Position numbers and translations under genes: made by a program
Source: Amaurobius ferox
Taxonomy: Eukaryota; Arthropoda; Arachnida; Araneae; Amaurobiidae
Assembly: GCA_951213105.1 (NCBI GenBank)
Contig: OX578142.1
Span: 3,798,649-3,862,648 of the forward strand
DNA length: 64,000 nt
Direction: 5' to 3'
The notes under the pieces: generated by a model
Told to the model about the DNA's origin: nothing
The model's database searches: none
The model's input: the letters and a program-made list of their open reading frames with translations, nothing else
Shown: positions 1-10,090 of the stretch, in pieces
Numbering within the stretch: the stretch's first letter is position 1
Layout: each line of letters starts with the position of its first letter

Positions 1-2
1 AA

Positions 3-734
3 GACCAGAAGCTTGCAAACACTATTGCTGTTCAAGAGAAGGTCGGAGGCACCATACGACTTAGGTCGGATGGAACCGCACCTCCTCCAAGAGATTTGGT
101 CATTAAAAAGAGACCAAGGACTGACATCCAACCTGGATCATATGCTCAGGCAGTCCAATCTATAAAGATGGCAGTCATTAAAGACTCCTTCCCTTCAGGT
201 AAGCTGAGCAAGGAAGAAGTTGACATCATCCAGCTGGAGATTCTCGGCAAAATAGATAAGATCCCCACTGGTGAGCAACTTCCGAAGATCCATATATCCG
301 GCTTATATGCTGGAACCTTGGTTCTTCAGTGCGATAATGCTACTACTGTGGAATGGGTTATGAAAATCTTCCAAAATACCAGACAGGTTTTAGGTGAGGC
401 ACTCAAAGTCATGAGTACCAATGATCTGCCCAAACCCGTCAAGCTGGCCTTCAAGACCAAGGACGTATACACCAAGGAGCCGAGTGTTTTTCTGAAACGG
501 CTGAACCGTTTCAACCTGGAGTTAAATTTTGAGGAGTGGCGTGTTCTGCAAAACTTTGTGGAACCCCTCTCTGTAAGATGGATCTTCGAGGTGGATTCGG
601 AGGCTGCGGATGCGATTCGCAAAGCTGACTTTGGTGCTTACACTGGTTTGGACCGCGGAGTCTTCAAGATTCTTCGGGACCCAAACGAAAGGCCCAAAGG
701 GAAGTTGCAGATGGAGGTCCAGCCAAAAGATTAG
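3..734 (+). pseudogene. LINE ORF1, gag-like (DUF4780-like), 5' partial
   Basis: The frame is open from base 3 and has no ATG in view. The protein has the layout of the DUF4780 domain common in insect retroelements: a P-x-I-x-x-SG-x-x-x-G-x-L-x-L-x-C core, then LNRFNLELNFEEWRVL and a final VDSEAADAI segment. In the family this protein is thought to bind RNA in the retrotransposition particle. It ends at a TAG (732-734). The same frame then stays open for about 105 more codons up to 1052 and runs directly into the endonuclease sequence. The TAG is therefore either the natural ORF1 end with ORF2 in the same frame, or a nonsense mutation in a fused ORF. No zinc knuckle is visible in this part. 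Confidence 0.7.
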
Positions 735-2131
735 GCAACCTCCTCTCAGGAAAGTATCATAAGTGTTGATACTGTTTTACCCAAGCTTGATGAACTAGAA
801 ATTGTTTCCAGCACTGAAAGCACACTGCATTCTAACTTACCACTATCTGAGGATGAACTGGAAAGAAGTATGCAGGATTTTGAGAATGACATTGTGCCCG
901 ACACTGATCATTCTCATGTCACTAGGAAGGCCACTCCCTCCTATTTTTTTCCTTTTTCTATGGGCTATCTTAATGTTGTGCAAATCAACCTGCACCATAG
1001 TCATTCTGCCTCTGCTATTCTTGGCAAGAGATTGATGAATGGTAGGGCTGACTGCTCTAATTCAGGAACCCTGGACCTGCAATAATAAAATTTTGGATCT
1101 AGGGATCAAGGGCTATAATGGCTTTTATGATACATCGTGTATCAGACCTAGAGCTTGTGTTGTTGTTAGTAACAAGCTCAATGCTCTTCATCTTGTGGAA
1201 TTCCTTGATGCTGATAATGTTGCCGTCAGAGTGAATTTCAAAACTAATGAGCATTTAGATAAATTCATCTCTGCTTCTGCTTATCTTCCTTATGAAGAAA
1301 GAGAAACTTTTACCAATGTCACTACCAGTCTCATTGAGCAATGTAGTAAGGGTAAAAGACTGATCATTGGTTGGGATGCTAATGCCCATCATACTGTGTG
1401 GGGCAGTAGTGACTGTAACAGATGTGGTGATGATCTTTTGAAGCATATCATCTGCTCCAACCTTTTTATTCTTAACAAGGGCGACTTGCTCACTTTTGTT
1501 ACAACAAATCACCACAAAGTCATTGACTTAAGCATATGTAACAATATTGCATATGATTGTGTTTTAAACTGGACTGTTTCAGATGATATATCTTTGTCTG
1601 ATCATTATTTAATCACTTTTTCTGTTAAAGGTCTCTCAATATTGACCATAGCAGCAAGTAGAAACCCGAAGCGAACAAACTGGGTTTCCTACAGAGATCT
1701 TCTTCTTGCCAGGCTTGTAGATCATTCTGGTAAGTATTCTTCAACAGCTGAATTGGATTTGGCCGTTGACCACGTGCAACGGTCTATTATCTTTTCATAC
1801 TACCAAAACTATAAGGCCACTAAAGCTGACTCCCCAAGGTTAGTTCCTTGGTGGTTGAAAGAGCTCAGCTGTTTACGTAGCAAGTGTAGAAAGCTCTTCA
1901 ATAGAACCAACAAGAGTGGTGAATGGCAGGTTTATAAATCTGCTCTAACTAGAGACTCCAAAAGAAACTCCTGGAGAAACTACTGTAACGGTATTAAGGA
2001 CGCTTCTACTACTGAACTTGTCAAGCTAATGTCAAAAGACAGGAATTGTAACCTAAATACTGTTAGGTTACCAAATGGTGGCTATTCTGGGACTGGGGAC
2101 GAGACTCTGGCTGAACTGTTCAGGGTTAATT
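735..2131 (+). pseudogene. LINE ORF2, endonuclease (EEP/APE-type) part
   Basis: The first part lies in frame 3 and includes VVQINLHHSHSASAILGKRL (983-1042 region), the usual start of an exonuclease-endonuclease-phosphatase domain. At about 1053 the frame changes (one base gained or two lost) and the match continues with ALIQEPW. Catalytic-site wording is clear: GWDANAHHTVWG near 1370 (D and N of the active site) and SDHYLITF near 1597 (the terminal DH). The enzyme would nick target DNA to prime reverse transcription. A second shift lies in a short T run at about 2129-2132: one T appears lost, because RVNF continues as PVSESN only in the next frame. Confidence 0.8.
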
Positions 2132-2690
2132 TCCAGTTTCTGAATCAAACTGCCACAGCACCACTCCCGTTGCTCACCTCACTTCTACCTGTAATAGTAG
2201 CAACTGGAGCATTGCTAAGAGTGTAGTCACTGTAGATAGAGTTAATTGGGCTTTGAACTCTTTTAAACCCTATAAAACTCCAGGGATTGATGGCATCATT
2301 CCTATCCTTCTCCAGGAGAGAATTGAGGTGCTTGCTTCCATTCTCTGTAGAATTTACAGAGCCTGTATTGCCTTTGGTCACATACCTTTTGCCTGGAGGC
2401 ATAAAAGGGTAATCTTTATTCCAAAGATTGGTAAGGATAACTATTATGAGGCCAAATCCTTCAGGCCTAGTAGCTTTACGCCTTTTCTTCCAAAAACTAT
2501 TGAAGAGTTCATTGACAAGTATATCAGGGAAGTGACTCTGGCTTCTATGCCTCTGTCTAACTCTCAGCATGCCTATCAACCGGGTAAATCTACGGATACT
2601 GCCCTCTACAGTCTCTCCTTTATTCTGGAGAGAATTTTAAATGCCAAGGAAATTGCTCGTCACTTTTCTTGACATTGAAGGTGCTTCCCA
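2132..2690 (+). pseudogene. LINE ORF2, reverse transcriptase N-terminal part, truncated
   Basis: In frame 3 the segment reads WALNSFKPYKTPGIDG, then RVIFIPKIGKDNY, KSFRP and QHAYQPGKSTDTAL. These are RT motifs 0 to 2a of the R1/LOA/Jockey group. Near 2657 one base is missing: FLDIEGA (RT motif A) follows in another frame and the original frame stops at 2672. The sequence breaks off at about 2690, before the FADD box, so the catalytic core is absent. I saw no remainder of this LINE elsewhere in the window. Confidence 0.8.
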
Positions 2691-2694
2691 AGTA

Positions 2695-3210
2695 ACACAC
2701 ATATGGTATTATAACCGTTGTTAAATCGTTTATACATTATATTTTTGTATGTGTTATATGATAAATGGTAATACATCAGTTATAATACCGTTATGAGTAA
2801 ACGGTATATAAAAATACCATATATCATACGTATGAATTATCGTGTATGAACATACCGTATGTAAAAATACAGTTTTAAATATGTATGTATTACCATTTAT
2901 TATAGGCTAAAATAACCGTTTTTATTACGTTAAAAATACCAATTTATCATACGTAAAAATAACCATTATCGCTCCCTTCTTTTAACCCCCCTGCTCAAAT
3001 CCTCTTTCAGCTTTGTTCTCGAATCCCTTTCCCGAAGGCATTTTCATGGATTACCGTTTATCATACATTATAAATACTGTTTATCATACGTTATAAATAC
3101 CATTTATATTACGTTAAAATTACCATTTTTCATACGTAAAAATAACCATTCCTCCTACCTCACCTTGGGGCATCTTGCTAATCCCCTATCAGCTTTGTCC
3201 TCGAACACAG
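2695..3210. repeat. AT-rich degenerate repeat with a ~182-bp direct duplication
   Basis: Short motifs such as CATACGTAAAAATAACCATT and ATAAATACCATTTAT recur in both orientations. A longer unit is present twice: about 2927-3030 and 3109-3207 share a CATACGTAAAAATAACCATT block, then a pyrimidine stretch, then CAGCTTTGTYCTCGAA. The offset is about 182 bp. It abuts the broken LINE end. Origin unknown. Confidence 0.6.
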
Positions 3211-4210
3211 GTGGTCAGGGATCTCCCTTCATGTTTATCTTCACCCTCTCGAGTACTAACCGCGTCCGATGCTACTTGATTTCGGTGATCGGACATGACG
3301 TCACGCAGTTCTCGAAGCTTCCATCAATTTCCTCAACTCATACCACGGCGGATGAAGCATATGTTCTGCGTATCTGCCAACACTGAATGCAGTTATTTAT
3401 TCTTCTTTCCAGCCGCCTGGTTTGTATCTTCGTATGTTGGGTTGGTTCACACGTTGACGTTGCTTAATTTATATATTTTAACTTATTTAATTAACTTTTA
3501 TATATTTTATTTTATATATCTTCCTAGCATTATTGTATGCATATATTACTTTTAGCATTAAATATCGCTTTAAAAGCAAACGGGAAATGTGCATGTTTTC
3601 AGCATCGTGGTATGTGTGCATACATGCGCGGAAAAATTACTATGAACAAAAGATGTAGAACCAATAAGTGAACAAAATCGTATAAACAAAAATGGTATTC
3701 TGCAAAAATCATAAAATTAATTATAAAAAATGTATTCTTTAAATGATTAAAATAATTTTAATATTTAATACTGTCTAAGCAGAGATTAAATGAACATTAA
3801 ATCCACATTGGATTATCAAGATACATTACAGTTCTGGGAATCTTAAGTGTTTATATGACTAGATAAACACATTCAGTCAATAGACGGCACTATATAAACA
3901 CGCCACCTTCTACTAAATACCATAGAGAATTTAGTTGCCTGCTTTCACCATCAACACGATACAAGTACATTAAGTTACGCAAATATTTCTGCTACGTGTC
4001 CATTCTAAGGATCAGCAATATTCAATCCGCGATTTAACTAAACAACTGTTTAAAACTATAGCTCAATTATTCCGATCACACAATCCATATCTCCAATACA
4101 AAGCATCATATTTAAATGCTAATGCGTATTCCCGATGTGTCTAACTATTGTCGTCTACTACGACCACGTCTTCACCTGCAGTCAGATAATCCGTCCGTCA
4201 CTGCAGTTGT
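3211..4210. other. Unassigned AT-rich spacer
   Basis: I see no convincing gene here. Open frames at 3165-3386 and 3295-3555 overlap each other and have low-complexity or unfamiliar translations. A TATA-like box (TATATAAA, 3891-3898) is followed by a somewhat GC-richer stretch and could belong to an old LTR, but no partner repeat was found. Confidence 0.4.
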
Positions 4211-5086
4211 CTGATAAATCTCAGTATGAATATAACAACGTAAAAGATATTAGGCATCTCAAAACTGAAAATAGTAAACCAGATAACAGTGATAGGAATA
4301 GGAAATCCAGAAATCCAAAGAATAAGGATTGTAATCTAAATTTTAAAGAAGTCCAAAAACATAAAAGAAAGGAAACTAATTTTAAAGGCTCTAAACAAGT
4401 TAAAAGGTCACACAAAATGACAAGTTTAGCATTTACAAAAGTAAAACCAAGCAGTTCCATTATTGAATCTGATGGGGTAACTAAACTGTGGCATAAGCGA
4501 TATTGTTATCTGAATAGCAACTACCAATATCAAACCAGTAAAGTTTGGGAGGTAACAGGGCTCCCCAAATTTAAGTTCAAAAAGCTAAATTGTAAAGCTT
4601 GCATGTTATCCAAAACCAAACGGATTACGTGTAAACAGACAGGTAGGATAAGATCGACAAGACCTTTAGAGTTATTGCATAAGGCTGTATATGGACCTTT
4701 ACCAATATGATCATTGGGCAGAAATCGGTACTTTTTGTCTATTACTGATGATTTTAGTAGGAAAGTTTTTGTATATTTCCTAAAAGAAAAAATGGACATT
4801 TTTGAGATATTCAAAGAATTTCAGACTAGAGAAGAGAGATATTTAAATAAGAAAATTTTAAATATGCGAACAGATTTTGGCATGGAATTCTGCCATAAAA
4901 AGTTCAAAACCTTTCTAGCAAAACAAGGAATAAAGGCAGAGAAGACTAACATGTACACGCCTCAACAAAACGACATTTCTGAAAGGTTTAATCTAACAGC
5001 AATACATTGTCGAAAACCCAGACCATCCAGTTCATCCGTGCACCTGCTCATCTTGGGATTGCGAAGCCATCCCAAGAACCGACGGT
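4211..5086 (+). pseudogene. Copia-A gag-pol fragment, left half (pre-integrase and integrase)
   Basis: A lysine-rich linker is followed by the GAG-pre-integrase zinc-binding region (LWHKRYCYL ... LNCKACMLSK) and the Ty1/copia integrase core. Visible integrase residues are the second D in RTDFGMEF and the E in SERFNLTA. The first catalytic D is replaced: HMDVCGP in copia-B is HKAVYGP here. One in-frame TGA (4708-4710) stands where copia-B has alanine. After 5010 about 0.5 kb present in copia-B is missing. The last 40 bases (about 5045-5086) then align with the copia-B region just before PDGSRTDVYYY. The element continues at 15967, beyond the hAT insertion. It is diverged from copia-B but clearly the same family. 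Confidence 0.85.
5079..5086 (+). repeat. hAT target-site duplication, left copy
   Basis: CCGACGGT lies directly before the left hAT terminus CAGGGCCGG. The identical octamer follows the right terminus at 15967. It corresponds to CCGATGGG in the uninterrupted copia-B (near 24027). Confidence 0.85.
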
Positions 5087-5142
5087 CAGGGCCGGTTCAA
5101 GGATATTTTCCTGTGTGGACAAAACTGTTTGGGGCCGCCCTT

Positions 5143-5184
<42 letters not shown>
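5143..5184. repeat. (CA)n(TA)n microsatellite
   Basis: Fourteen CA units (5143-5170) pass into TA units (5171-5184). The Gypsy element inserted in the TA tract. TA repeats resume right after it, at 12737. Confidence 0.95.
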
Positions 5185-5185
<1 letters not shown>

Positions 5186-5630
5186 GATACATATTTCTCG
5201 ATTTTAAACTTTTCTATATCAGAGAAGATTTTAGTTTATAAGACGTAGCCGACATTCTTGGCTCTTAACATTAATTGAAGTCCTTATCCAATTCGAGGAG
5301 CCATAAAAGTTAATGATAAACTGTGTTGAAGGAATGAAAAGCCTAAGCTATAAGCAATGGTAAGAGGTTAATACTCGAGAAACTCTTCATATCATGAAAT
5401 TAGACCATATAGGGGCAGTAATCACGTAAATATCAACGTGGGAACGGATATAAGTATCGGATAAGTATCTTGGTAATGAGAATGGCGACAGACTCGCTAG
5501 TTCGGTATAGAGTCAAGTGCATATAATGATGTAAACCATTCCACTATCAAGTCTCGGGAAACTAGATAAGTGTCCTCAGAAGTATATGTGAAGGAGATCA
5601 CGAGTTTTGTAAGTGGTCTGATAATGAGAC

Positions 5631-5640
5631 TATAAAAGAG
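5631..5640 (+). promoter_or_regulatory. TATA box in the Gypsy 5' LTR
   Basis: TATAAAAGAG is a near-consensus TATA element placed about two thirds into the LTR. Transcription, and so the U3/R border, would be expected some 25-30 bases downstream, near 5660. The 3' LTR has the same box at 12421-12430. Confidence 0.7.
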
Positions 5641-5861
5641 CTGTGCAGAGCGTTTTGGAGCAGATTTGATTTGGATTTAGATTTAGATTGTGGTTCTGAT
5701 TCATGTAGAGAGAACTCTATCTAGAAGAACGATTCTATGTTCCGATATTTGTGGAACTTATACCAGAAATCTTATGCCTGTAATCATGTAATGTTAAAAT
5801 GCTTATGGATCTCCATCACGGAGAATGTTGGATGTACGAGGGTGAAGTGACGGCGACTGTA

Positions 5862-5867
5862 AATAAA
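5862..5867 (+). terminator. Polyadenylation signal in the 5' LTR
   Basis: AATAAA lies about 230 bases downstream of the TATA box and 80 bases before the LTR end. The working copy for the element transcript is the identical signal in the 3' LTR (12652-12657). Confidence 0.6.
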
Positions 5868-5946
5868 GAGCTTCTGAGGAAAGATGCCTCTTCATTTGAC
5901 TTTTACACGGAGATCAGTTCATTTGTGGTGATCCAATATTATCACA

Positions 5947-6154
5947 GATAAGTCGACAGGATACTGTTCTGTGCTGATGGAAACCTATCAACAATGGATT
6001 TCCAGTCCATTGCAGCAAGGAGCTCCTCCGAGAGATAATTGAACGGATGACAGATACGAACGGAGCGAAGAGCGCCTGTTTCTCCCCGCTATCAAACGCA
6101 AAAAGAAAAAGAAAGTGCTGACCTAGTTCGAGTGGAATTGCTGAGAACGGAGAA
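5947..6154 (+). other. Gypsy leader with a short upstream ORF
   Basis: This 208-base leader starts GATAAGTCGAC and has no obvious tRNA-complementary primer site at the LTR border. An upstream ATG at 5977 opens a 21-codon frame ending at 6042. The gag frame itself has a stop at 6119-6121, which makes the ATG at 6155 the first in-frame start. Confidence 0.5.
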
Positions 6155-6958
6155 ATGGAAGGGGAAGACGGAATGCCGATTCTTGAAAATGCCACGGCAA
6201 CTCAAACGGAGGAAGGGATTATAAACGAGCAGAATGGAGAAGGTAACGTGGAAGAGAAACCGAAAATGGGGAACGTGCGTATCATCTGTCCAAAATACAG
6301 TGGTGACAGCAAAATGGAGGTAAAGACCTGGATAAAATTTTTTAACCTGCAATGTCGAAAACAAAGGTTATCAGATGAAAGAAAAGGAGAGATATTCCCT
6401 GAATTTCTAGAGGGAGAGGCATTGACTTTCTTTATTAAATATGCGTCACATCTGACAGAATGGACCAGATTAGAAACAACATTCATTGAGCATTTTGAAT
6501 GCGGAGTGGGGGAGTCTTTCGAAACTTTTATTCAGATGAAATTAGACAAAGTGGAAGATTTGGACTCGTACTACAAGAACAAGGTGGAGATTGGCCTGAG
6601 TTTGGGTCTCACTGAGAAGATTATTACTGAAGCGTTAACCACAGGACTTAAATCGGAATGGCAACCCATCTTCTGTGCCAATAACACAGAGACACCCCAA
6701 GACTGGCGGAGACTGGCAAACAACTTAAGGAGAGTGATGAAAGAAAAAGAAAAACCATCCCAAAACACTCGACTGTCGGATCCGGAGATAACACGCAGGA
6801 GACCTTGGAGACCACCAAATACAAGTGATCCCAGAGGAGCCTATGCTGGACCTCCCAATGCCAACTATAACCGAGGATTCTACCGAACACCGCCCAGATG
6901 GCCGATACAGAACCGGGAACCAAACCCGAGGATTCCGCGACCCAATGGATTTCAATGA
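6155..6958 (+). CDS. gag: Gypsy Gag polyprotein
   Basis: The 267-residue protein starts at ATG 6155 (GAAATGG, good G at +4). An acidic N-terminus (1-40) leads to a retrotransposon capsid-like helical domain (about 45-200) with the family signature of WIKFFNLQC, FLEGEAL and WTRLETTFIEHF. The C-terminal 60 residues are rich in Arg, Pro, Gly and Asn (RRRPWRPP, RGFYRTPPRWP) and probably replace the CCHC zinc knuckle, which is absent. It would form the cytoplasmic particle that packages the RNA. The frame ends in TGA (6956-6958) and stays open beyond it without a shift, entering the protease. Confidence 0.9.
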   Translation: MEGEDGMPILENATATQTEEGIINEQNGEGNVEEKPKMGNVRIICPKYSGDSKMEVKTWIKFFNLQCRKQRLSDERKGEIFPEFLEGEALTFFIKYASHLTEWTRLETTFIEHFECGVGESFETFIQMKLDKVEDLDSYYKNKVEIGLSLGLTEKIITEALTTGLKSEWQPIFCANNTETPQDWRRLANNLRRVMKEKEKPSQNTRLSDPEITRRRPWRPPNTSDPRGAYAGPPNANYNRGFYRTPPRWPIQNREPNPRIPRPNGFQ

Positions 6959-9900
6959 GGAACATTCCGAGTTGCTACGAGACTGGGGAACAATAGAGTG
7001 CACATGGGACTTATTGATACCGGAACAAACATTTCAATCTTACCGACAAGCCAACTCAATAGTGTAACTTATAGACTTATTGAAGAAGCACCTAATGTCC
7101 AATTGCAACAGACCAGAGGTCAGGTGAGTGTGCAAAAAATTGTTGAAATTGATACTAAAATTGGACGAATAACTCGTCCCGTAAGGTTTTTTGTCATTGA
7201 TACCAATATTAGATATATTTTATTGTCAGGGTATCAATGTAAACTTTTTAAATTGTATTTAAATTTTAATAATTTTAAGGTATACCAATTCTATAATGAT
7301 ATAACATATCGAGGCTCATTTCCTGAATATGAATTTTCATATCATTTTGATAATTATAATAGTGATACTAGCAAAGATGTAAATAATGAGGTCAGAATAA
7401 ATCAGGAAGAGAAAAGTAAATTAACGAAATTGTTGAACAGTGTAAATGAAATATTCTCCAAAGATAAATATGATGTAGGATGTATAAGGTTAGAGCCGCA
7501 GAAGGTTACTTTGACTTCTGAGTTGCCCATATCAATGCGACCTTATCGTGCATCACCCAAAGATAATCTAGAAATTAAAAAACAGTTAGATAAGTTACTT
7601 GAAGCCGGAATTATTACTCCATCATATAGAGCGTATTCATCCCCTGTAACTTTAGCATACAAAAGAGACGAGAATTCAAAAAATAGATTTTGTTGTGATT
7701 ATCGAAAAATCAATGAAATAAGTAAAACCGATAAGGAACCCATTCCTCGGATTGATGCCGTACTGGATCAGTTAGCCAACGCTAAAATTTTTTCTACATT
7801 AGATTTGACGTCGGGATATTGGCATATTAAACTTAATGAGACCGATTCTGAAAAATTAGCTTTCACGACTAATTATGGCTTGTATCGATGGACAAGAATT
7901 CCATTTGGATGGAAAAATTCTCCTGCCATATTCCAAAGAACGTTAAGACAAATTTTAGATAAGTACCAAATTCGATTTGCCCTTAATTATTTCGATGACA
8001 TCATAGTATTCTCTCAAAATTTCAATGAACACATGGAACATTTGAAAACTATTTTTTCCATTTGTAAAAAAGAAAATATTAAGTTAAAATACTCAAAATG
8101 CCAATTTGCCCAAAGAAAAATTAACTTTCTCGGATACGAAATAGAAAATGGAAAATATCAGCCTAATAATATTAATATTGAAGTTATAAAGAAGTTACAA
8201 CCCCCCAGGAATGTTAAAGAATTACAAAGATTTTTAGGAAGTGTAAATGTTTATAATAAATTCATCCATAATTATGCTAAAATTAGAAATCCCTTAAATA
8301 AATTACTCCGGAAAAATGAAGTTTGGAATTGGACCATAGAGTGTCAAAAAGCATTTCAGCATCTTAAGGATATTTTAATTTCAAAACCTGTACTTACATT
8401 ATTCAACCCAAATTATCCATGTCATGTTTTCTGTGATGCTTCATCAGAAAGTATCGCCAGTATCATAAAACAAGAGCATCCAGATGGCTCATTACACCCG
8501 ATTGCATATCATTCGAGACAGTTGAGATCTTATGAAAAGAATTATGCCATAACGGAATTAGAGTGTCTTGCCATAGTAGATTCTATTGACAAGTACTACT
8601 GTTATTTGCATGGATCACACTTTACAGTACATACAGATCACGCTGCTCTAGTTTGGTTAAAAAAGATTAAGCATCCGAGAGGAAGATTATTTAGATGGTC
8701 ACTTAAATTATCTATGTATGATTTTGATATTAAATACAAAAAAGGGTCTACTAACTATGAAGCAGATATGTTAACCAGAAATCCCATAGCGCATCAGACG
8801 AGATTATGCACACATTTATTAGAGTTAGGAGAAATTGAGGAACATCAATCACAGGATAATCTTAATCAGTCAAAATTTCAAAAAATTAATAATGTTTTAA
8901 CAATAAAGAAAAAAGGATTTATTAAAATTGTAATACCATATTCATTAAGAGCTAAATTATTAGAAAAAACTCATTCAGAATTTGGACATCCTGGAGTAAA
9001 CTCCATGCTAAATTTAATTTCGCCGAATTATTATTGGCCAGAGATTATTGAAGACATAAGAAATTATGTGAAACATTGTGAAACATGTCAGTTGAATAAG
9101 AAATCGAAACAGAAGAAATTTGGGTTATTAGGATGTTTACCTCCAGCGATAGAACCTTTTGATATAATTTCTATGGATACTGTAGGAGGGTTAAGTTACT
9201 ACAATTCTGCAAAGAAATATTTACATGTTATAATAGATCATGCAACTAGATATGTATGGACATTTCCATCAAAGAGTGTTACCACAGACACCTATATAAA
9301 TTGTTTAAGACAAATATTCCAAATTCAAGCGCCAAGGAAAATATTAACGGATCGAAATGCAGCTTTTACCGCATCCAAATTTAAGCGTTTTCTTAAAAGT
9401 TACAATGTAACTCAATTGTTAACTTCAGCTCATAGACCACAGTCTAACGGAAAAAACGAACGCGTAAATCAAACAATTATAACCAGATTAATTTGCAAAA
9501 TTAACTCATTTCCAGGTAAAATTGCATGGACTAAATTATTAGAACAGGTAACAGCAGAATATAATAATACTCCACATTCCGTGACTAAATATACTCCAAA
9601 TTATTTAATGTATGGAAAGTTACCGTATAAGTCACCACTGAATAATTATGAGATATACCCATCAATAGAGGAAGCCCGAAAGATTGCAAAAGAAAGGACT
9701 GAAAAATACCATTTAAAAAATAAACTTAGATATGACATCCATTTCCAAGAGGCTGATTTTAAAGTAGGAGATTTAGTTATGCTAGAAGAATTTAAATATC
9801 CCAATACAAGAAAATTAACTTCACCGTATACAGGCCCATATACCATATTAAATAAAATTTCCAGTGTAAATTTTGAAATAGATAAACCAAACATGTTAAG

Positions 9901-9985
9901 TAAACAAAACACAGAAATTGTACATTCTACGAGATTAAGACATTTTTATCCAGCAGAAACATTTGAGTTAAAAAATTTAAAATAG
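6959..9985 (+). CDS. pol: Gypsy Pol polyprotein (protease, RT, RNase H, integrase)
   Basis: The frame runs straight on from the gag TGA and is 1,008 codons long. The first real ATG (7004) lies only four codons before the protease Asp, too late to give a complete protease, so translation most likely enters from gag by readthrough. Counting residue 1 at 6998: protease DTG at 7-9; RT with the YFDD catalytic box at 331-334; RNase H with D480 in DASSES and the ELECLAI and TDHAALVW motifs; integrase zinc finger H659-H664-C694-C697; integrase core D727, D785, E821 (DD35E spacing); a basic C-terminal domain (VGDLVML, TGPYTI). There is no chromodomain. All catalytic residues are present and there is no internal stop, so the enzyme looks functional. 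The tail ends at TAG 9983-9985. Confidence 0.93.
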   Translation, partial: GTFRVATRLGNNRVHMGLIDTGTNISILPTSQLNSVTYRLIEEAPNVQLQQTRGQVSVQKIVEIDTKIGRITRPVRFFVIDTNIRYILLSGYQCKLFKLYLNFNNFKVYQFYNDITYRGSFPEYEFSYHFDNYNSDTSKDVNNEVRINQEEKSKLTKLLNSVNEIFSKDKYDVGCIRLEPQKVTLTSELPISMRPYRASPKDNLEIKKQLDKLLEAGIITPSYRAYSSPVTLAYKRDENSKNRFCCDYRKINEISKTDKEPIPRIDAVLDQLANAKIFSTLDLTSGYWHIKLNETDSEKLAFTTNYGLYRWTRIPFGWKNSPAIFQRTLRQILDKYQIRFALNYFDDIIVFSQNFNEHMEHLKTIFSICKKENIKLKYSKCQFAQRKINFLGYEIENGKYQPNNINIEVIKKLQPPRNVKELQRFLGSVNVYNKFIHNYAKIRNPLNKLLRKNEVWNWTIECQKAFQHLKDILISKPVLTLFNPNYPCHVFCDASSESIASIIKQEHPDGSLHPIAYHSRQLRSYEKNYAITELECLAIVDSIDKYYCYLHGSHFTVHTDHAALVWLKKIKHPRGRLFRWSLKLSMYDFDIKYKKGSTNYEADMLTRNPIAHQTRLCTHLLELGEIEEHQSQDNLNQSKFQKINNVLTIKKKGFIKIVIPYSLRAKLLEKTHSEFGHPGVNSMLNLISPNYYWPEIIEDIRNYVKHCETCQLNKKSKQKKFGLLGCLPPAIEPFDIISMDTVGGLSYYNSAKKYLHVIIDHATRYVWTFPSKSVTTDTYINCLRQIFQIQAPRKILTDRNAAFTASKFKRFLKSYNVTQLLTSAHRPQSNGKNERVNQTIITRLICKINSFPGKIAWTKLLEQVTAEYNNTPHSVTKYTPNYLMYGKLPYKSPLNNYEIYPSIEEARKIAKERTEKYHLKNKLRYDIHFQEADFKVGDLVMLEEFKYPNTRKLTSPYTGPYTILNKISSVNFEIDKPNMLSKQNTEIVHSTRLRHFYPAETFELKNLK

Positions 9986-10090
9986 GGTAGAAATTCGAAA
10001 AATAATAAATAAGATTTTTCGAAATATTAGTGATTTTAATGATTAGGATAAGAGTAGTGATTTAGCTTAGGAGCTAGAGTCCATGTTAAA

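Larger units (their letters stand above)
1..2690 (+). mobile_element. LINE (non-LTR retrotransposon, R1/LOA/I-type), truncated at both ends
   Basis: The stretch carries an ORF1 gag-like protein, then an apurinic-type endonuclease, then the first third of a reverse transcriptase, all on the plus strand. The reading frame is already open at base 3, so the 5' end lies outside the window. Homology stops near 2690, inside reverse transcriptase motif A (FLDIEGA), where an unrelated AT-rich repeat begins. LINEs normally lose their 5' end during target-primed insertion, so a missing 3' end points to later deletion or interruption. Three single-base or two-base indels and one in-frame stop show that it is dead. 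The clade assignment rests on the endonuclease and RT wording and is an inference. Confidence 0.85.
5185..5946 (+). repeat. 5' LTR of the Gypsy element
   Basis: Starts TGATACATATTTCTCG and ends ATTATCACA, 762 bp. Against the 3' LTR I count two substitutions by eye: A versus G at 5591+1 (AAGGAG/GAGGAG) and C versus T in CTCCATCACG/CTCCATTACG near 5817. It contains a TATA box at 5631 and AATAAA at 5862. Confidence 0.95.

Noticed and set aside
3165..3555. Open frames of 73 and 86 codons as genes
   Set aside because: They overlap in different frames, sit in repeat-derived sequence and have unfamiliar, partly low-complexity translations.
6825..7067. 80-codon frame overlapping the gag-pol junction as a frameshift product
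   Set aside because: It is out of frame with both gag and pol, which share one frame, and it contains no protease or RT motif.
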